40,746 nucleotides of DNA from Diphasiastrum complanatum (GCA_029204225.1 MU835239.1:1-40746), one strand, 5' to 3'. Shown: positions 1 to 11,330, counted from the first letter of the stretch. Numbers and translations: made by a program. The notes: generated from the letters alone by a model not told the origin.

Positions 1-375
1 TACTAATCGACTAATTGACATTTTAATCTTCGTCCAATTTTTATCCAGACCTGCAGCATTTTTCGTGTTTTTACACAGTTCTGCATAACTACTCGAAAAA
101 TAGCTCACAGTGTCGACATTTCGAGATTTTTATCTTTCAGCATTTTCTTTTACTTCGGCTTTTTTGTAAAATGCCAGATGCCTCAAATGTTAAGGAATAA
201 CTTTGGTAAAGACCTTCGCATATTTCGCATAACAGTTTACGTCAAAATCTGAACACAGACTATTGTGACCAAAGCCATCGACTTGCCTTTTTAATAACAA
301 GTAATTTTTGAAAAGTCCTAACTGGATGGATGCCAACACATCACATCCAACTAGATGACGCATTTGACATCCTCA
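1..375 (+). mobile_element. LTR remnant, copia family A (window starts inside it)
   Basis: This stretch matches about 10,832-11,243 of element A1 nearly throughout, including the block GACATTTTAATCTT and the block AACTGGATGGATGCCA. It begins inside the LTR, 17 bases after the TG terminus, and the match stops near 375, before the TATA box and R region. It is therefore a truncated LTR in plus orientation. No internal retroelement sequence follows it. Confidence 0.8.
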
Positions 376-2214
376 TACTATGAATAGCCGCTATTTGGCA
401 CGTGTGACAAGCCACATCATGACCATCTAACTATTTACAAGTCATGTGACCAAAACTAGTCAAGCTAGAATTGTGGTCTATTCCAATGGAGAGCATGGAA
501 GATGGCCTTTCCTCTAGCTACAAATCACAAAAAACTGCACAAATAGCACCTTTCCTATCACATAAACCCGACAACTATCTAATATTACACAAACTCACAC
601 ATCCACCACCTACTAACTACCACAACCACCTACTAACTACCACAAATCAATAACATTCATCACCAATACTAACCAACTACTTTCTGACACAAGATTAAGC
701 ATCTTAACATTCAATGGGAGCTATAGAAATCTTAGTAACATAGAGATGAGATAGAAACACAAAAGCAAGATAAAAACAACCATACACCAAAATAGAATAG
801 TTGAGGACCCTAATGGCAATGTTTGCTTCTCATACATTAAGGATTTTAATTTACAAAAAAAAAGATTCCCTTTATAGTATACCAAATGGAGCCCCTTCCC
901 ACTTCTACTTATGGGATTAAGTCATACAAGATAGAATGTATAACTTGGGAAACTTTTAAACCTTATAAATTTAATAGTCTTAACCTTTTAGCTTTTCAAA
1001 ATTGTTTTGCTTGTCCTATGCTTTGGCATCACAAGTTGGGCTAACACATGCAGGAGGATGTCATACTCGGGTCATTTTCTAAAATATTAAAGATAGACAT
1101 TTCAAGTTGGACTTATATGCACATGATGCAATACTTGGGCCATTTTTCCCACAAAAATGTGATGACTCGATAGGCCATTCCGTTTAAGGTGCGACTTTCA
1201 TTCCTTGAGCCTTGTATTCCAATCCCCACATCTTCTGTCCTTTTGTGAACATAGCTTGTCAACTTCACCATGAATCTACATGCTTCCAAGCTTGTGAAGC
1301 ATGAATAATGTAATTCAAAATAGTCCAAGATAGCATAGGATTGTTTCAATTTAGCATACTCATTATATAATACTCATCATGATTTGAACAATCTCTCCCT
1401 CTATAATGCCATGTGCAATACAAGACAATTGTTTATTCAAGTCTTTTACTCTCAAAACAAAAGATTTTGCATCTTGAATCAACCAACACAAAACTAGTGG
1501 CTTGAAACTTGGAATATTGATGAAAATTTGATCTTACAAGATCAAAGCACAAAAGCAAAAGGCAAGATTTGACCTAACCACTCTCAAAGCACTCAAATAG
1601 GTGTCCTCACTCCTTCGATAGGGGTAGATTAGATCAAAGTACTCATCAATCATCACAATTTAAGCTAGAAATCAAGCAAGCATGGCAATACTACCAATCC
1701 TTATGCAGATTACTTAAAGCACATCAATCAGTCTAAAGTGGCCTAATTTCTAAGCAAAAGATGCCCTACTTAAACTTCCTAAAATTCAAGACTCGGACTT
1801 CCAAAGACTAGTTGTTGACTAGCTTTCTAGACAAGAGCTCAAAGATTGTTGATTGAGAAAGATATCTCAGAGCTTTCTCAAAATTTTGCAACACGAGACA
1901 TTCTTTATCATATAGCCCAAGATAAACAATGCCTCAATTCAATGCATAATAGCTATCAAAAAACAATGTCAATTGAAAGCTTGTCATGGTGTCGTACCGA
2001 GTGTATACGAATTACATTTGGGCTACAAGGACATAGTCCCAAATAAAGAGAGCATCGTGACGATTGTCATGTAAAAGTTAACTCAAACTCTATGACAAAT
2101 TTTCTTAGTAATGGAATTTCTTGTGTAGTAGTATTTAAATAATCTTTTTGTTGTCTAGGGAGACACAATGTCTATCTGGATCGGGACTAGAGTTAGCACT
2201 TTAGTCATAATTGT
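376..2214. other. Intergenic, no recognisable gene
   Basis: AT-rich sequence with short open frames only (60-78 codons). None shows a domain, splice signals or homology to other parts of the window. Nothing supportable is present. Confidence 0.6.
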
Positions 2215-2425
2215 GTAGGAACTCTCTGTTAGAAATTACTAAGTCGAATCTTTCTAAAGAATTTGACATGACAGATCTAGGACCAATCCACTATTTACTT
2301 GCCATTCAGATCCTTTGTGATCAAACCAAGAAGACATTTTTTCTAAGCCAAGAGAGGTATTTGCAAAACATCCTGGAAAAATTCAGAATGCTCAAATAGA
2401 AGCCAATTGATTTGCCAATGTACTC
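2215..2425 (+). pseudogene. Ty1/copia reverse transcriptase fragment
   Basis: The translation carries the C-terminal part of the copia RT domain: an LSKEFDMTDLGPIHYLL block, then FFLSQERYLQNILEKF, then a stop, then KPIDLPMYS in the same frame. In intact copia polyproteins these blocks lie just after the YVDD catalytic motif (KEF.M.DLG....LGI, then LSQ..Y...ILE.F.M, then P...P). The catalytic motif itself, integrase and RNase H are absent. One in-frame TAG occurs at about 2,397. No LTR is visible close by, so this is an orphan scrap. Confidence 0.8.
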
Positions 2426-2755
2426 CATGATTGTGGTACTTTTATTTTATTTTATTAATGATATAAATATCCATTTATTGGAGTATGGTAAGCAAATTTC
2501 CCAAGGATATGTGTTAGTCTAACGTCAACAGTCTACACCTCCCTGTTCTATGACAATGTTATCCATCTCATGGCATTTTCTAGATTGCTTCAAAGCTATA
2601 AATGAAGCCTGAAAACCCATACCCACAATCACAAAATTTATATTTCTATTTGATTTTAAATAATGTAAAGTTATAGATCTTGGAACTTTTTATGCAAAAG
2701 ATTCAACTTTTCTTATTGGCCATACTCTAAATGAGTTAGCAAGTTCTATGGACTA
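2426..2755. other. Intergenic, no recognisable gene
   Basis: AT-rich spacer between the RT scrap and the foldback structure. No coding or structural signal was seen. Confidence 0.5.
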
Positions 2756-2987
2756 GGTATTCGTGATGCGGAGATGGGCTACCGGCTGTAGCACTCTGAG
2801 CCGTTGAGCGGCAAGGGTGGCTACAACATGTAGCCCACCGTTGGATCACGAATACCAAACATAGCAGTTGTGATCCAACGGTGCAGATTAAAGACGTTTC
2901 AAAATCTTTGCTATCTCAGAATCTGCCTCTTCTTAGCCAACCGGATGATGCCATGTGTCCAATATGACTCCTCACAACTGCTATGTT
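2756..2987. repeat. Foldback/MITE-like cluster of three perfect inverted repeats
   Basis: Three perfect inverted repeats overlap in 232 bp. The 12-mer GGTATTCGTGAT (2756-2767) pairs with 2845-2856. The 12-mer CCGTTGGATCAC (2838-2849) pairs with 2870-2881. The 16-mer AACATAGCAGTTGTGA (2858-2873) pairs with 2972-2987. Inside the first pair the stem can continue through GGGCTAC/GTAGCCC and GCCG/CGGC, giving a hairpin of about 100 bp. The GATCCAACGGTGCAGAT block resembles sequence common in plant MITEs. A MITE or nested MITEs is the likeliest reading; a small-RNA precursor is possible. Confidence 0.65.
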
Positions 2988-3157
2988 GTTGTGTTTTTTG
3001 TCATCCCGCTCTTACTTTTCCAAATATGGTTATGGGCCCATGAATGCTATTCCGTTCATGCAAGATGAACCACATCTTCAGGTCACCAACTAAAACTTGA
3101 CCATTGTCTACTAGTGACCAAGGAAACATTTCTTGAAATCAATCACATTGACTTCTT

Positions 3158-3160
<3 letters not shown>

Positions 3161-3217
<57 letters not shown>
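3161..3217. repeat. (TC)n microsatellite
   Basis: Uninterrupted TC dinucleotides for about 57 bp, followed by TTTT. Confidence 0.98.
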
Positions 3218-3220
<3 letters not shown>

Positions 3221-5011
3221 GCCAACAACCACCTATAATGCCTTTGTTCTCCAAACATCACCCTTGGAAGCTCGGGTGATTTAGAAATTCAATGGTGAAA
3301 ATTCCCATGTGAAATCTAAAGATGCAAATGATGTTTATTAAGAGAGGTGTTTCGGAGATACCAAATGGTGATGAAGAAAAACTAAAAATTTTGCAAGAAG
3401 CAAGCGAGTAGATTAGAAAAGGTAACCTTGCTCCAAAGTTTGCTAGATTCCCTATGGTCAATTTGCCTCCATCTTTGGAAGCAATGCCAAATTCATAACA
3501 TTGCAAGTCTCAAGGCAGCCTTTCTTCAAGAAGATCTCCAACATAAAGACCTACATGAAGACCGACATCTTTGATAACATCAGTCCTATGTGTTTGTTTT
3601 CTTGGCATTTCCTAGGCTGAATATTGTAAGGTATAAAGGAAGCCCACTATGGCAGGCTTGAGACACCAAAGGCCACACCAGCATTCTCAGATAATATGGA
3701 CTTCTAGTTTCATTTACATAATGTAGAACTGCAGATGTGGAGTTCAACTCTACGGCAAAGATTGTACTTAATTTTTTTACGGCCGTCAGTTAGCAACTTC
3801 TATGTTGCTGTGTATTTTATCGTCCTACTACTTTCTCAGCACCAGTGTTCAATGTCATGCATTCAAATATTTTGCAAAATAATGGTACCTTGGCAATAGA
3901 AGCAATGGGTGTGGCTGTGTGATACTGCAATCTGTTTCTTACCATGCAGCTTCTCTCTCTCTGTTCAACCGGTAAAGCTGCGCCGTAAGGAGCAGCCATT
4001 TCTTCATGACAGTACAAGCATTAAACTAATTCTAGTTACACAGACTGCACAAACTGTGAATTGCAGGCTGTTTCTGATCAACAAAAGCAGTTCAAGTGCA
4101 TCAAAATCGTCTGGAAGATCCGAGAAAATTTGATTTTTGCTATAACTCCAGCACGGTATTGTATTACGAGGGTGGTTAATTTGTTGTTCTTCTCCTTTGA
4201 ATCACAAGCACAATCTAAACAAAAACTTTAAAAAGCCAGTTAACATCGCGTTTTCTCAAGACGGATATACTAGCTTTGGTGCAAAAGAACATTTTGTCCC
4301 GTAAAAAGCGTAATCGCCTTAAGACGTCTTCACAATTGTAAGTTAATTTCCATGACAGCATAATCTTAGTTACATACTAATCTCTGAAGACTTTCTTCAA
4401 GTTTTATTTAGTCGGTACTCTAGAAAGTCACCAGTATTCGTAACTTTCATTATCTAAGTTAGATGGATATGTGTGGCCCTTCGTCCGTTGTGGTATCCAG
4501 GCAGATCAAAATTTCTTTGCATTCTGATTTCAAAAATATTGTCGATAAAAGTGGTGTACTGGAATGCATCCTCTTATGATAATATTGAGGTTCTCAAATA
4601 GCTCTTTCTGTACATACGTAATAAGAATTAGAGCTGCCACCAAACAAGTAGCACGTTTTGATCTGTGGCATCAGAATTTAGTTGACATGAAAACATTTCG
4701 GATTCAAAACTTTCATTTTTTATCATGGTACATTACATGATGATCAACTCACTCCTTTTTCCACCTAGTTAATACGCGTGGGCGTATTTTGTTACCACCA
4801 AAAGCAGCACATACCAACATAATCCTAATTGCTAAGAGGGTTGCCAAACAGCATTAACGCTGAAGCTTCTTATTATTCTGCAGACAAATCATGGTTCCTA
4901 AGGTCAAATTTTATAGAAGCCTCTGCTTTATATACAGGCCTTCAGTCAGCTACAACGAATGACTTCCTTCACGTGCTTGCTAGAGATGTTGAAAATACAG
5001 CGATATCTAAA
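3218..5011. other. Intergenic, downstream of the DUF506 gene
   Basis: No gene can be supported. A block at 3,793-3,835 (CTATGTTGCTGTGTATTTTA) resembles 2,981-3,010, hinting at a second copy of part of the foldback sequence. A minus-strand frame at 3,817-4,017 ends its first half at a good splice-donor match, but has no recognisable protein. Confidence 0.5.
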
Positions 5012-6666
5012 TCACCAGGCATTTGACTTTTTTCTTATGAGATATGATTTGCCTACTCTAGAAGGAAATTTTTTGAAGTCATGTACTTTTCTTTCAGTCT
5101 CATCCTTGTGACAGCTTGCTTTGATACGTTTTACCAGTTCCAAACATTGGTTGGATTCTGATGAAGCAAGAGAGCGTTCTTTCTGCCCCAAGATTAGATG
5201 CGGATTTGAATGCCCCTTGAAAAGAGATGATGATATGTCATAAAGTTTCCTATCGCAGGGTGTTAGCCATTTAGCGCACATGTAGTCGAGCGTTCTCCAA
5301 GGAGGAAGATGCATAGAATTCTGCTTTAAAGAGTACTTTGCGGCTTCTGACATAATGCATAAAATTTCTTCAAGTTTTTTACAAGGCCCCACAAAAATCA
5401 TCGGTAGTAGCTTCAAGGCTGCCAAATAGTGCTGTGTAGGCCTTGCTATCTCGAACTGAGATTGAAAATCCAAGTCAATCACGATACGATCCCCAGGTTC
5501 ATATCCGTCGTCTGATATGACATCAATGTACTCATACTCACCTGTGGCAATTAGAAACACAGACAGCTCAATGCGATAAACTTCATAAAGCCTGTAATAT
5601 GCCAAAAAGGTGTTCTATAAGTTGGTTATCATTTAAGCAGCATCAACGGTCCAGAAGAACTTGTAGGTAAATACCAAATCAATCAAAGCTTACATAAATA
5701 GCCTTCTTTGAGAAGTATATCATCAAATTAGAAATAAGCTTTTCCGTCCGAAACCAGTACGTTTTTTACAATTTTGTCTAAAAAGGGACATTCAGATGGA
5801 TATAATCCTACATAGAAAAGATCTCACCTCCAAGCAATTTCCCGGAATTCTGCCATTTGATATCGCATATTGCTGCGTTGTACCTCAAAGATCTCAGGTG
5901 ATGAGCCACAAAACTCCGCACACAGCCTCCTTTACACTCAGTATTCTCAACTTTGCAAGCGATATCTTTCGCGTTATGCGTTGATAAGACTACTTCGACC
6001 ACTGATTTTATGTCCCTTTCAAATGAGTTGAATGCTGAAGTTAAAGCCTGCACTACCAGGAGTATAGTTAGTACTCCAGGCAGTATGACCTGACTTTGTA
6101 GGGCGAACATGCTTGGCTCTTGTTTTAATAGCAGCTGCAGAAAGAAAATGTCGACGAAGTACAAAATACTAATTAAAGATCCCTTCTTACGGTTGATTCG
6201 TAAAATAATGTTCAAAAACACAAAAGGGATCGACTACCTGCAAATTATTACAGAGCATCTCCGGACTCGGAGAAATATTGTCCGATTCATTGCTATCATA
6301 ATGTTCACAGCCGCAGCTACCATTTTCGATAAAATCATGCACCATGGTTGCCAAATCTTTGTCACCATCTCCGTTTTCTATGTTAAACTGCTTTGGACAT
6401 GACTTTGAGTTCACGGGCCATTTATACGAATGGAAGCCTCTGCACTCATCCTCCTTGATGTGCATCATCCATGAAGCTTGAGAATAGGAGGGCTTGCATG
6501 TTTTATGCTTGGTCGGAACGAGAGGGCACGGTTGTGCTTTGGGAGGCTGCACTGAATCCGAGCTTGTAATTCTATCTAGTGTTTCATGATCTGTAGTAAG
6601 AAGAAAAAAATAACTCAGATGTGTTTCGATGCTAGCAGTCGAACGCTGATAAGAAAGGCCTGGCAT
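5012..6666 (-). CDS. DUF506 / PDDEXK-like plant protein, three coding exons
   Basis: Member of the plant DUF506 family (Pfam PDDEXK_6), which has a nuclease-like fold and no well-settled reaction. Exons read 6666-6238, 6047-5828, 5541-5012, giving about 392 codons, near the usual family length. Introns 6237-6048 and 5827-5542 are GT-AG (CAG|GTAGTC, GTGCAG|GC; GGAG|GTGAGA, CCACAG|GT) and keep frame. Exon 1 has the N-terminal DLATMVHDFIE block and an acidic stretch. Exon 2 has a Cys-rich CKGGCVRSF, then RYNAAICDIKW. The exon 2/3 joint rebuilds GGEYEYIDV, followed by IDLDFQSQFEIARPT, LLPMIFVG, and MHLPPWRTLDYMCAKW. All are family signatures with no stop or frameshift. The start is uncertain: the ATG at 6666 reads through a strong acceptor (TTCTTACTACAG) at 6591, so a 98-bp intron 6688-6591 from a further 5' exon is an equal alternative. 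It is the only clear cellular gene here. Confidence 0.88.
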
Positions 6667-6688
6667 TAATACAGATGACGCGGCTTAC

Positions 6689-6974
6689 AATCTCTTTGAG
6701 AAGATACGAACGTCTGATGAACTATAGAGCAGGACTCAGCTAGATCCGCGGCGCTACAATTACGATGTTTAGATAAAATCTCTCTCCTGCAGCAGGGATG
6801 CAAAATTCTAGGACATAGACGTGCACAGAAGCAAAGAACGGCAGCTATGCTGTGTAATATAGTGCGCACTGATACGAGAACGCCACCACAGAAACCTTCA
6901 ACTCCTGTAATATTGTTTCCGTTTCTGTGGAAAAGACATTTCCAATGGTAAAGCTGAGAAATGCCGTTGCACAC
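6689..6974 (-). other. Possible 5' exon or 5' UTR of the DUF506 gene
   Basis: This stretch is open on the minus strand for about 100 codons but has no ATG. It is bounded upstream by an in-frame TAA near 6,980. At its end AGAGATT|GTAAGC is a good donor whose phase fits the acceptor CTACAG|AT at 6590, which would give SSQRD-Y-HETLDR across the joint. Either it is coding and fed by another exon upstream, or it is transcribed 5' UTR. The encoded text is rich in Cys and Leu and is not part of the known DUF506 core. Confidence 0.35.
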
Positions 6975-7564
6975 TTGGAATTATTTATGGTCGGAATCTA
7001 AACATGATCATCACCGGAAGGTGTAAAGCTAGAAGCAAACCAAACCTTACAAGTTACAGCAGACACTTCTTCCCCACGGATAATTCCAGAGGTGTCGATA
7101 GCAATATTTAGCACGAACACAAATGCTACATCATAGAAGTTGACCAATAAGTTTGTAAGAGCCTGCCCCCTACTGTAGGCCAGACAGCAACTTGCCTTTG
7201 CTTAGCTGCAACAACACCAACACCTTATTATCTTCCTAACACTTTCATATATTCCGTGATCAGTGATCAATCACAAGGATCAGATGAAGGAAAGGCATCA
7301 ATCAGGCAACCATGGTCGATCATAAAGCAAATTAAACCAAACCGACCGATCAATCAATCAGTCAATCAATCAATCCAATTAAGTAATGTACCATTTCCAT
7401 CAGAGAAGGCGGCAGCAGCTGCACGCAGCATCGACGACGACGATGAGGCCCACGGGCAATGGCCATGATGGTCCCAAGACGAAAGCGCGATTGCATCTCC
7501 AGCAGTTACAAATCACAACGGCCATCGCCATGCATTTACTGCGCAGACACAGAGACAGAGAGCA

Positions 7565-7570
<6 letters not shown>
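6975..7570. other. Presumed upstream/promoter region of the DUF506 gene
   Basis: No recognisable protein. It contains CAATCAATCA-type short repeats at about 7,350-7,380. The position suggests it carries the DUF506 promoter, but no clear TATA box could be fixed. Confidence 0.35.

Positions 7571-7610
<40 letters not shown>
7571..7610. repeat. (AG)20 microsatellite
   Basis: Forty bases of uninterrupted AG dinucleotide. On the minus strand this is a CT tract about 0.9 kb upstream of the DUF506 ATG. It also abuts the SINE-like sequence next to it and could be that element's simple-repeat tail. Confidence 0.97.
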
Positions 7611-7611
<1 letters not shown>

Positions 7612-7612
<1 letters not shown>

Positions 7613-7740
7613 GGACAAAAAAAAGGGAACAAAAAAACCACCCCACCCAAGTCAAGACCCACCCGGGTTCGAACCCGGGGTGGGGGGGCGTCCGTGACCA
7701 CTTGAATCCGTGACCGTGGTCCCCCTCCGAGCTTCGGGAT
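7612..7740 (-). mobile_element. Candidate tRNA-derived SINE (A-box-like and B-box)
   Basis: The 18-base palindrome CCCGGGTTCGAACCCGGG at about 7,662-7,679 contains a perfect Pol III B box (GGTTCGAACCC). On the minus strand GGATTCAAGTGG lies about 30 bases upstream and resembles the A box of plant SINEs. A T-rich stretch and a (TC)n tract follow, as expected for a SINE tail. No full tRNA cloverleaf can be drawn, so it is not a tRNA gene. Target-site duplications were not found. Confidence 0.4.
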
Positions 7741-8140
7741 ACGTGGCGGGCAGCGAGAGGTGAAGGGTTGGGGGCCTGGCCCAGGGGGGGTAAAAGTACA
7801 TGGGTTATGGCTAGTTTGAAGAAAGAGCGGGCGCTATCAGAAATGAAGAGGGTACAGAAAACTATTTGGGGGGCCTGGCCAATGAAGCTGCAGGAAAGTG
7901 GATCCGGCACATGGCCCTTGGCCCCAGTTGCCACGGATCCTGGCGTGCAGTCCTTTCTTTATCGCTATCTGTTTTGGGGGGCCCCCTTGGGCCCTCGCTC
8001 TCCCTCCCCTCCCTACTTTTCCTTTCTTGAAAATTATGGCCTCAACCCTCTCCAGATTTTTATTGTTCTTGAGGTGATGTTCTATAATTGCACGCCTTCA
8101 AAGACTTGGTCCTCTTGTTTCTTCTTCCTTTTATACTAAT
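7741..8140. other. GC-rich stretch with poly-G runs, no recognised gene
   Basis: Base composition jumps to GC-rich. GGGGCCTGGCC occurs near 7,770 and GGGGGCCTGGCC near 7,868, and GGGGGGCCCCCTTGGGCCC ends the stretch. A 123-codon plus frame (7,768-8,139) has no recognisable domain and its GAWP repeats simply follow the GC-rich motif. It may be part of the same mobile sequence as the SINE-like segment. Confidence 0.4.
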
Positions 8141-10814
8141 GGATAAAAACAAACAACACTTACCTTTCTCAATGGGGTTATCATCATGTCAAAAACTTTT
8201 CACCATCCAGCCTCCTTTGTTCTCTTGGTCAAATGAAGGTTAAGTGTTATGCATTTTTTAGCGCTTTCCAAGGGACCTAGGGCATTCCCTCTTAACCAAG
8301 CCCTTCTTCTCTTTCTCCCAAGAGATCAAGGGCATTGCTTGTTAACCGAGCACTTATCTCTCTTTCTCTTGTTTCAGTTCAAAGTAGTTGGTTTTTTTTC
8401 AACCAGCACGTGGCGCAATTCATTACCATCATGTGTTTTCATGGAAAAGGTACATCGAGTAGTCGACCGAGCCTAAACAAGCTAACACAAGGTTCCAAGA
8501 TATGTCGATACCGTGCGACAACAAGGTCCAAGTCCACAGATGCATGGCAAGAATTTTACTCATCCCCCCAACCTTGATGGTTTAGTCTTTTTCAATAGAT
8601 TAAGGGCACTCGCTATCACCTCCTCAAATCCAATTGAGAAGTATACTCAAAGAATCGATTGTACAGACCCATCAAGCATTACATTATAATGGTTTGGAGT
8701 AACATGCCACTTGCAAAAGCAAAGAATTTACTTCATACTTTTATAGCTTATTTTGTCCGCCATTCAAGGAAGATTGTAACTTCTTTTGAAACTTGTTGAC
8801 AAGTGTATACATTTGTTGAGCAATATATTGTGGTATCGGTTGGTTATAGTATCAAAGTATCAACTTTATTGATTGATGTGAACTGTAAGTGATGATCTAA
8901 GCTATTATTTATTGCACTATTCCTCATGTTAACTTCTAATAGACACAACTCATGATTTATTTGGAGTTTGAAAAGGCTTTAGTGATTCTTCTAAAGCAAC
9001 GAATGACTAATCACTTTTTCCAACATCACTCTATTCAAATAGCTCTTTTATGTAAAGATTTGAAGTCATGTAAAACACAATTTGGTGCACAATATGAAGA
9101 TGCCTTTTAATCATTGATTTATTGGAGAGCAACTATTGGATTAGTTCTATTATTTATTTGAAAAATCAAAAAGTACTATCGATATCCAATAACTTTGTGT
9201 TTGGAGATTGAGCGTCTTAAATTTAATAGGACCCTCAAATTTCGTCTTCATAACATGTGTAAAGACCTACAAAAGATTTTTTTCTTCCAAATTGTGACTA
9301 CTACAATCATGTGATTTGATGTGTTACTTGAATAAACTTCTTGTGATAAACATGAAAAGGTAATTTATTCAACAATGAATGCTAGCATAACTCATTGGGG
9401 TGTCTTGATTATTTGAATTGGTTGGAGCGTTGCATTTCAATTATATCCATGCATGCTCACAGAGAAACAATAAGTACCTTACCAAGTTGATCTGAAGTTC
9501 AATCATTTAATAGGTGTTAAAGACTATAAGCTGATTATTTCTAGCAACTGCTTTCACCCAACACCCACATGTTGCCTTCATTTTTTATAAACTATAGGGA
9601 TTCTTAGGTTATCTAATCAAGTCATGACGCTAAGTAGTACATGTGACACTGGTTGTTCCAACCCTCTAGTGCAAAGTACAGGTTTTGATATTTTTTTCAA
9701 AGGTGACTTATGGAGAATATCTATAGAAATAAGTGCAATTTTGTGGTCTCACTTGCTTTAACATAAAAAAAAGACTCTTTTGAAGTTGTCATTCAATCCC
9801 AAAATGATAGATCGTGCATAGTGATCTTGTTAGGGTTCACCTTTGTATTGTTGGTTAACTATAATTCAAGATCGCATAAAGGCATTATATGCAAGCGACA
9901 ACTTGTATTTTTATATCACGATCAAGGTTATTTCCCAGCTAGAATGAAATCACTTATACATTTCTACAATGGTGACCAAATGATAAAGCCATTTATACTA
10001 AAGGAGAAGTCCCTATAGAAGATTTTTTGATTGTGAATCCATGGAGCTATAATGATTTTCAAGCTGAAATTTTATGAACTTAAAAGATATATTGGATACA
10101 ATTTGAAAATGATTGTTGTTGAAATGACGAGAGGAATCAGTCTTCAAAGCTAAATTTAATATCTCAAAAGATCAAAGTTATCGATTGACGCTTCAAAAGA
10201 TTGGTGGCTGATGTTTTATCAAGATTGTCTAGCCTCTACCTCCAAAGTGCCGATTCTCTAATTCTTTGATTCCACGTTGATATTTAAAGTCATAATTTGC
10301 TACAATTTATTGAATATGTGCAATTTCTACTAAGAAATGATTTTGGGCTGCAGACTGGAAATCTTTTCATCTCATTCAAACTTCAATATAAAAGCAACCA
10401 ATCAATCTCTAGAAGCTTTACCCCCAAGCCAAGGAATAGGAAGCATGAGAGTAGAGAGAGATCCTGGCAATGAATCAACCAAATGATGGTGTAGTACGGC
10501 GATTTTGGCCTCTTCATATAAGCTCAAGAACCCCCTGTGCATATAATAATACAAGGTCCTAACTCTCCTATACATAGATTCATCTAGAATAGAGTCTCTA
10601 TGCATGGATCCTCTATTCATAGAATTGCTATTGATACTCTACACATGCATATATGGTCCCAAACCTGGTACTAACTCCAATTAGTGTGTATGGGCCTCAC
10701 AAGGTTATTAATTACTTGCGGGTCATGTCCAGTATGATGTGGCATAACTAATAAACTTGATTCACTGGAGTCTCGGGTATCCAAGTCTAGGACTATACTG
10801 AATCCCATGTTCAA
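8141..10814. other. Intergenic, no supported gene
   Basis: AT-rich, with short frames only. A weak tandem duplication of about 50 bp occurs at 8,270-8,370 (GGGCATT...TTAACC.AGC twice). At about 10,204 the plus strand reads VADVLSRL, like the end of a gypsy RNase H, but with no supporting context. Nothing else was seen. Confidence 0.5.
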
Positions 10815-11330
10815 TGTTGGATTATTCTCCTACTAATCAACTAATCGACATTTTAATCTTTGTCCAATTTTTATCCAGACCTGCAGATTTCTTCGTGTTT
10901 TTACGCAACCTGCATAACTGTTCAGAAACGGCTCATAGTGTCGGCATTTTCGGGATTTTCGTCTTTTGAGATTTTCTCTCACTTCGGCATTTTCGCAAAA
11001 TGCCAGATGTCTGAAATGTTAAGAAAATAACTTTGGGAAGACCTTCGCGTTATTCGCATTTTTTCACATGACAATTTACGTTTATTTCTGCAAAGTGACA
11101 GTTTACGTTCAAATCTACAAACAGACTGTTTACGACCAAAGCCACCGACTTCCATTAATTCATCAAGCAAGTGATTTTTGAGAAGTCCTAACTGGATGGA
11201 TGCCAGCACATCACAGCCAACTGGATGACGCATTTGACGACCTAATTGCTTAGTATAAATAGTTGTTCATATTCCTACATCTCAAGCATGAAGATCAATC
11301 TACAAATATTGAATAGTTAGCGAAACTCTT
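10815..11330 (+). repeat. 5' LTR (U3 and start of R) of element A1
   Basis: Starts with TG. A TATA box, TATAAAT, lies at 11,254-11,260 in the context AGTATAAATAGTTGTTC, which is shared with the minus-strand copy at 39,379-39,385. The LTR is cut short somewhere in 11,311-11,335, where integrase sequence starts. The family's full LTR, judged from the minus-strand copy, is about 1.1 kb. Confidence 0.8.

Noticed and set aside
3817-4017. Minus-strand exon starting MAAPYGAALPVEQRE and ending at a GTAAGA donor
   Set aside because: The start and donor are attractive, but no acceptor or recognisable continuation was found downstream on the minus strand.
7660-7682. tRNA gene suggested by the GGTTCGAACCC B box
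   Set aside because: No acceptor stem, D arm or anticodon arm can be drawn on either strand. The B box sits in a longer palindrome, so a SINE-like repeat fits better.
7386-7934. Overlapping frames on both strands through the (AG)n tract
   Set aside because: They encode only RE/RE or LS/LS dipeptide runs forced by the microsatellite and have no independent coding signal.
7768-8139. 123-codon plus frame as a gene
   Set aside because: Its composition follows the GC-rich repeat (GAWP twice, proline-rich) and no domain, intron or homologue is apparent.
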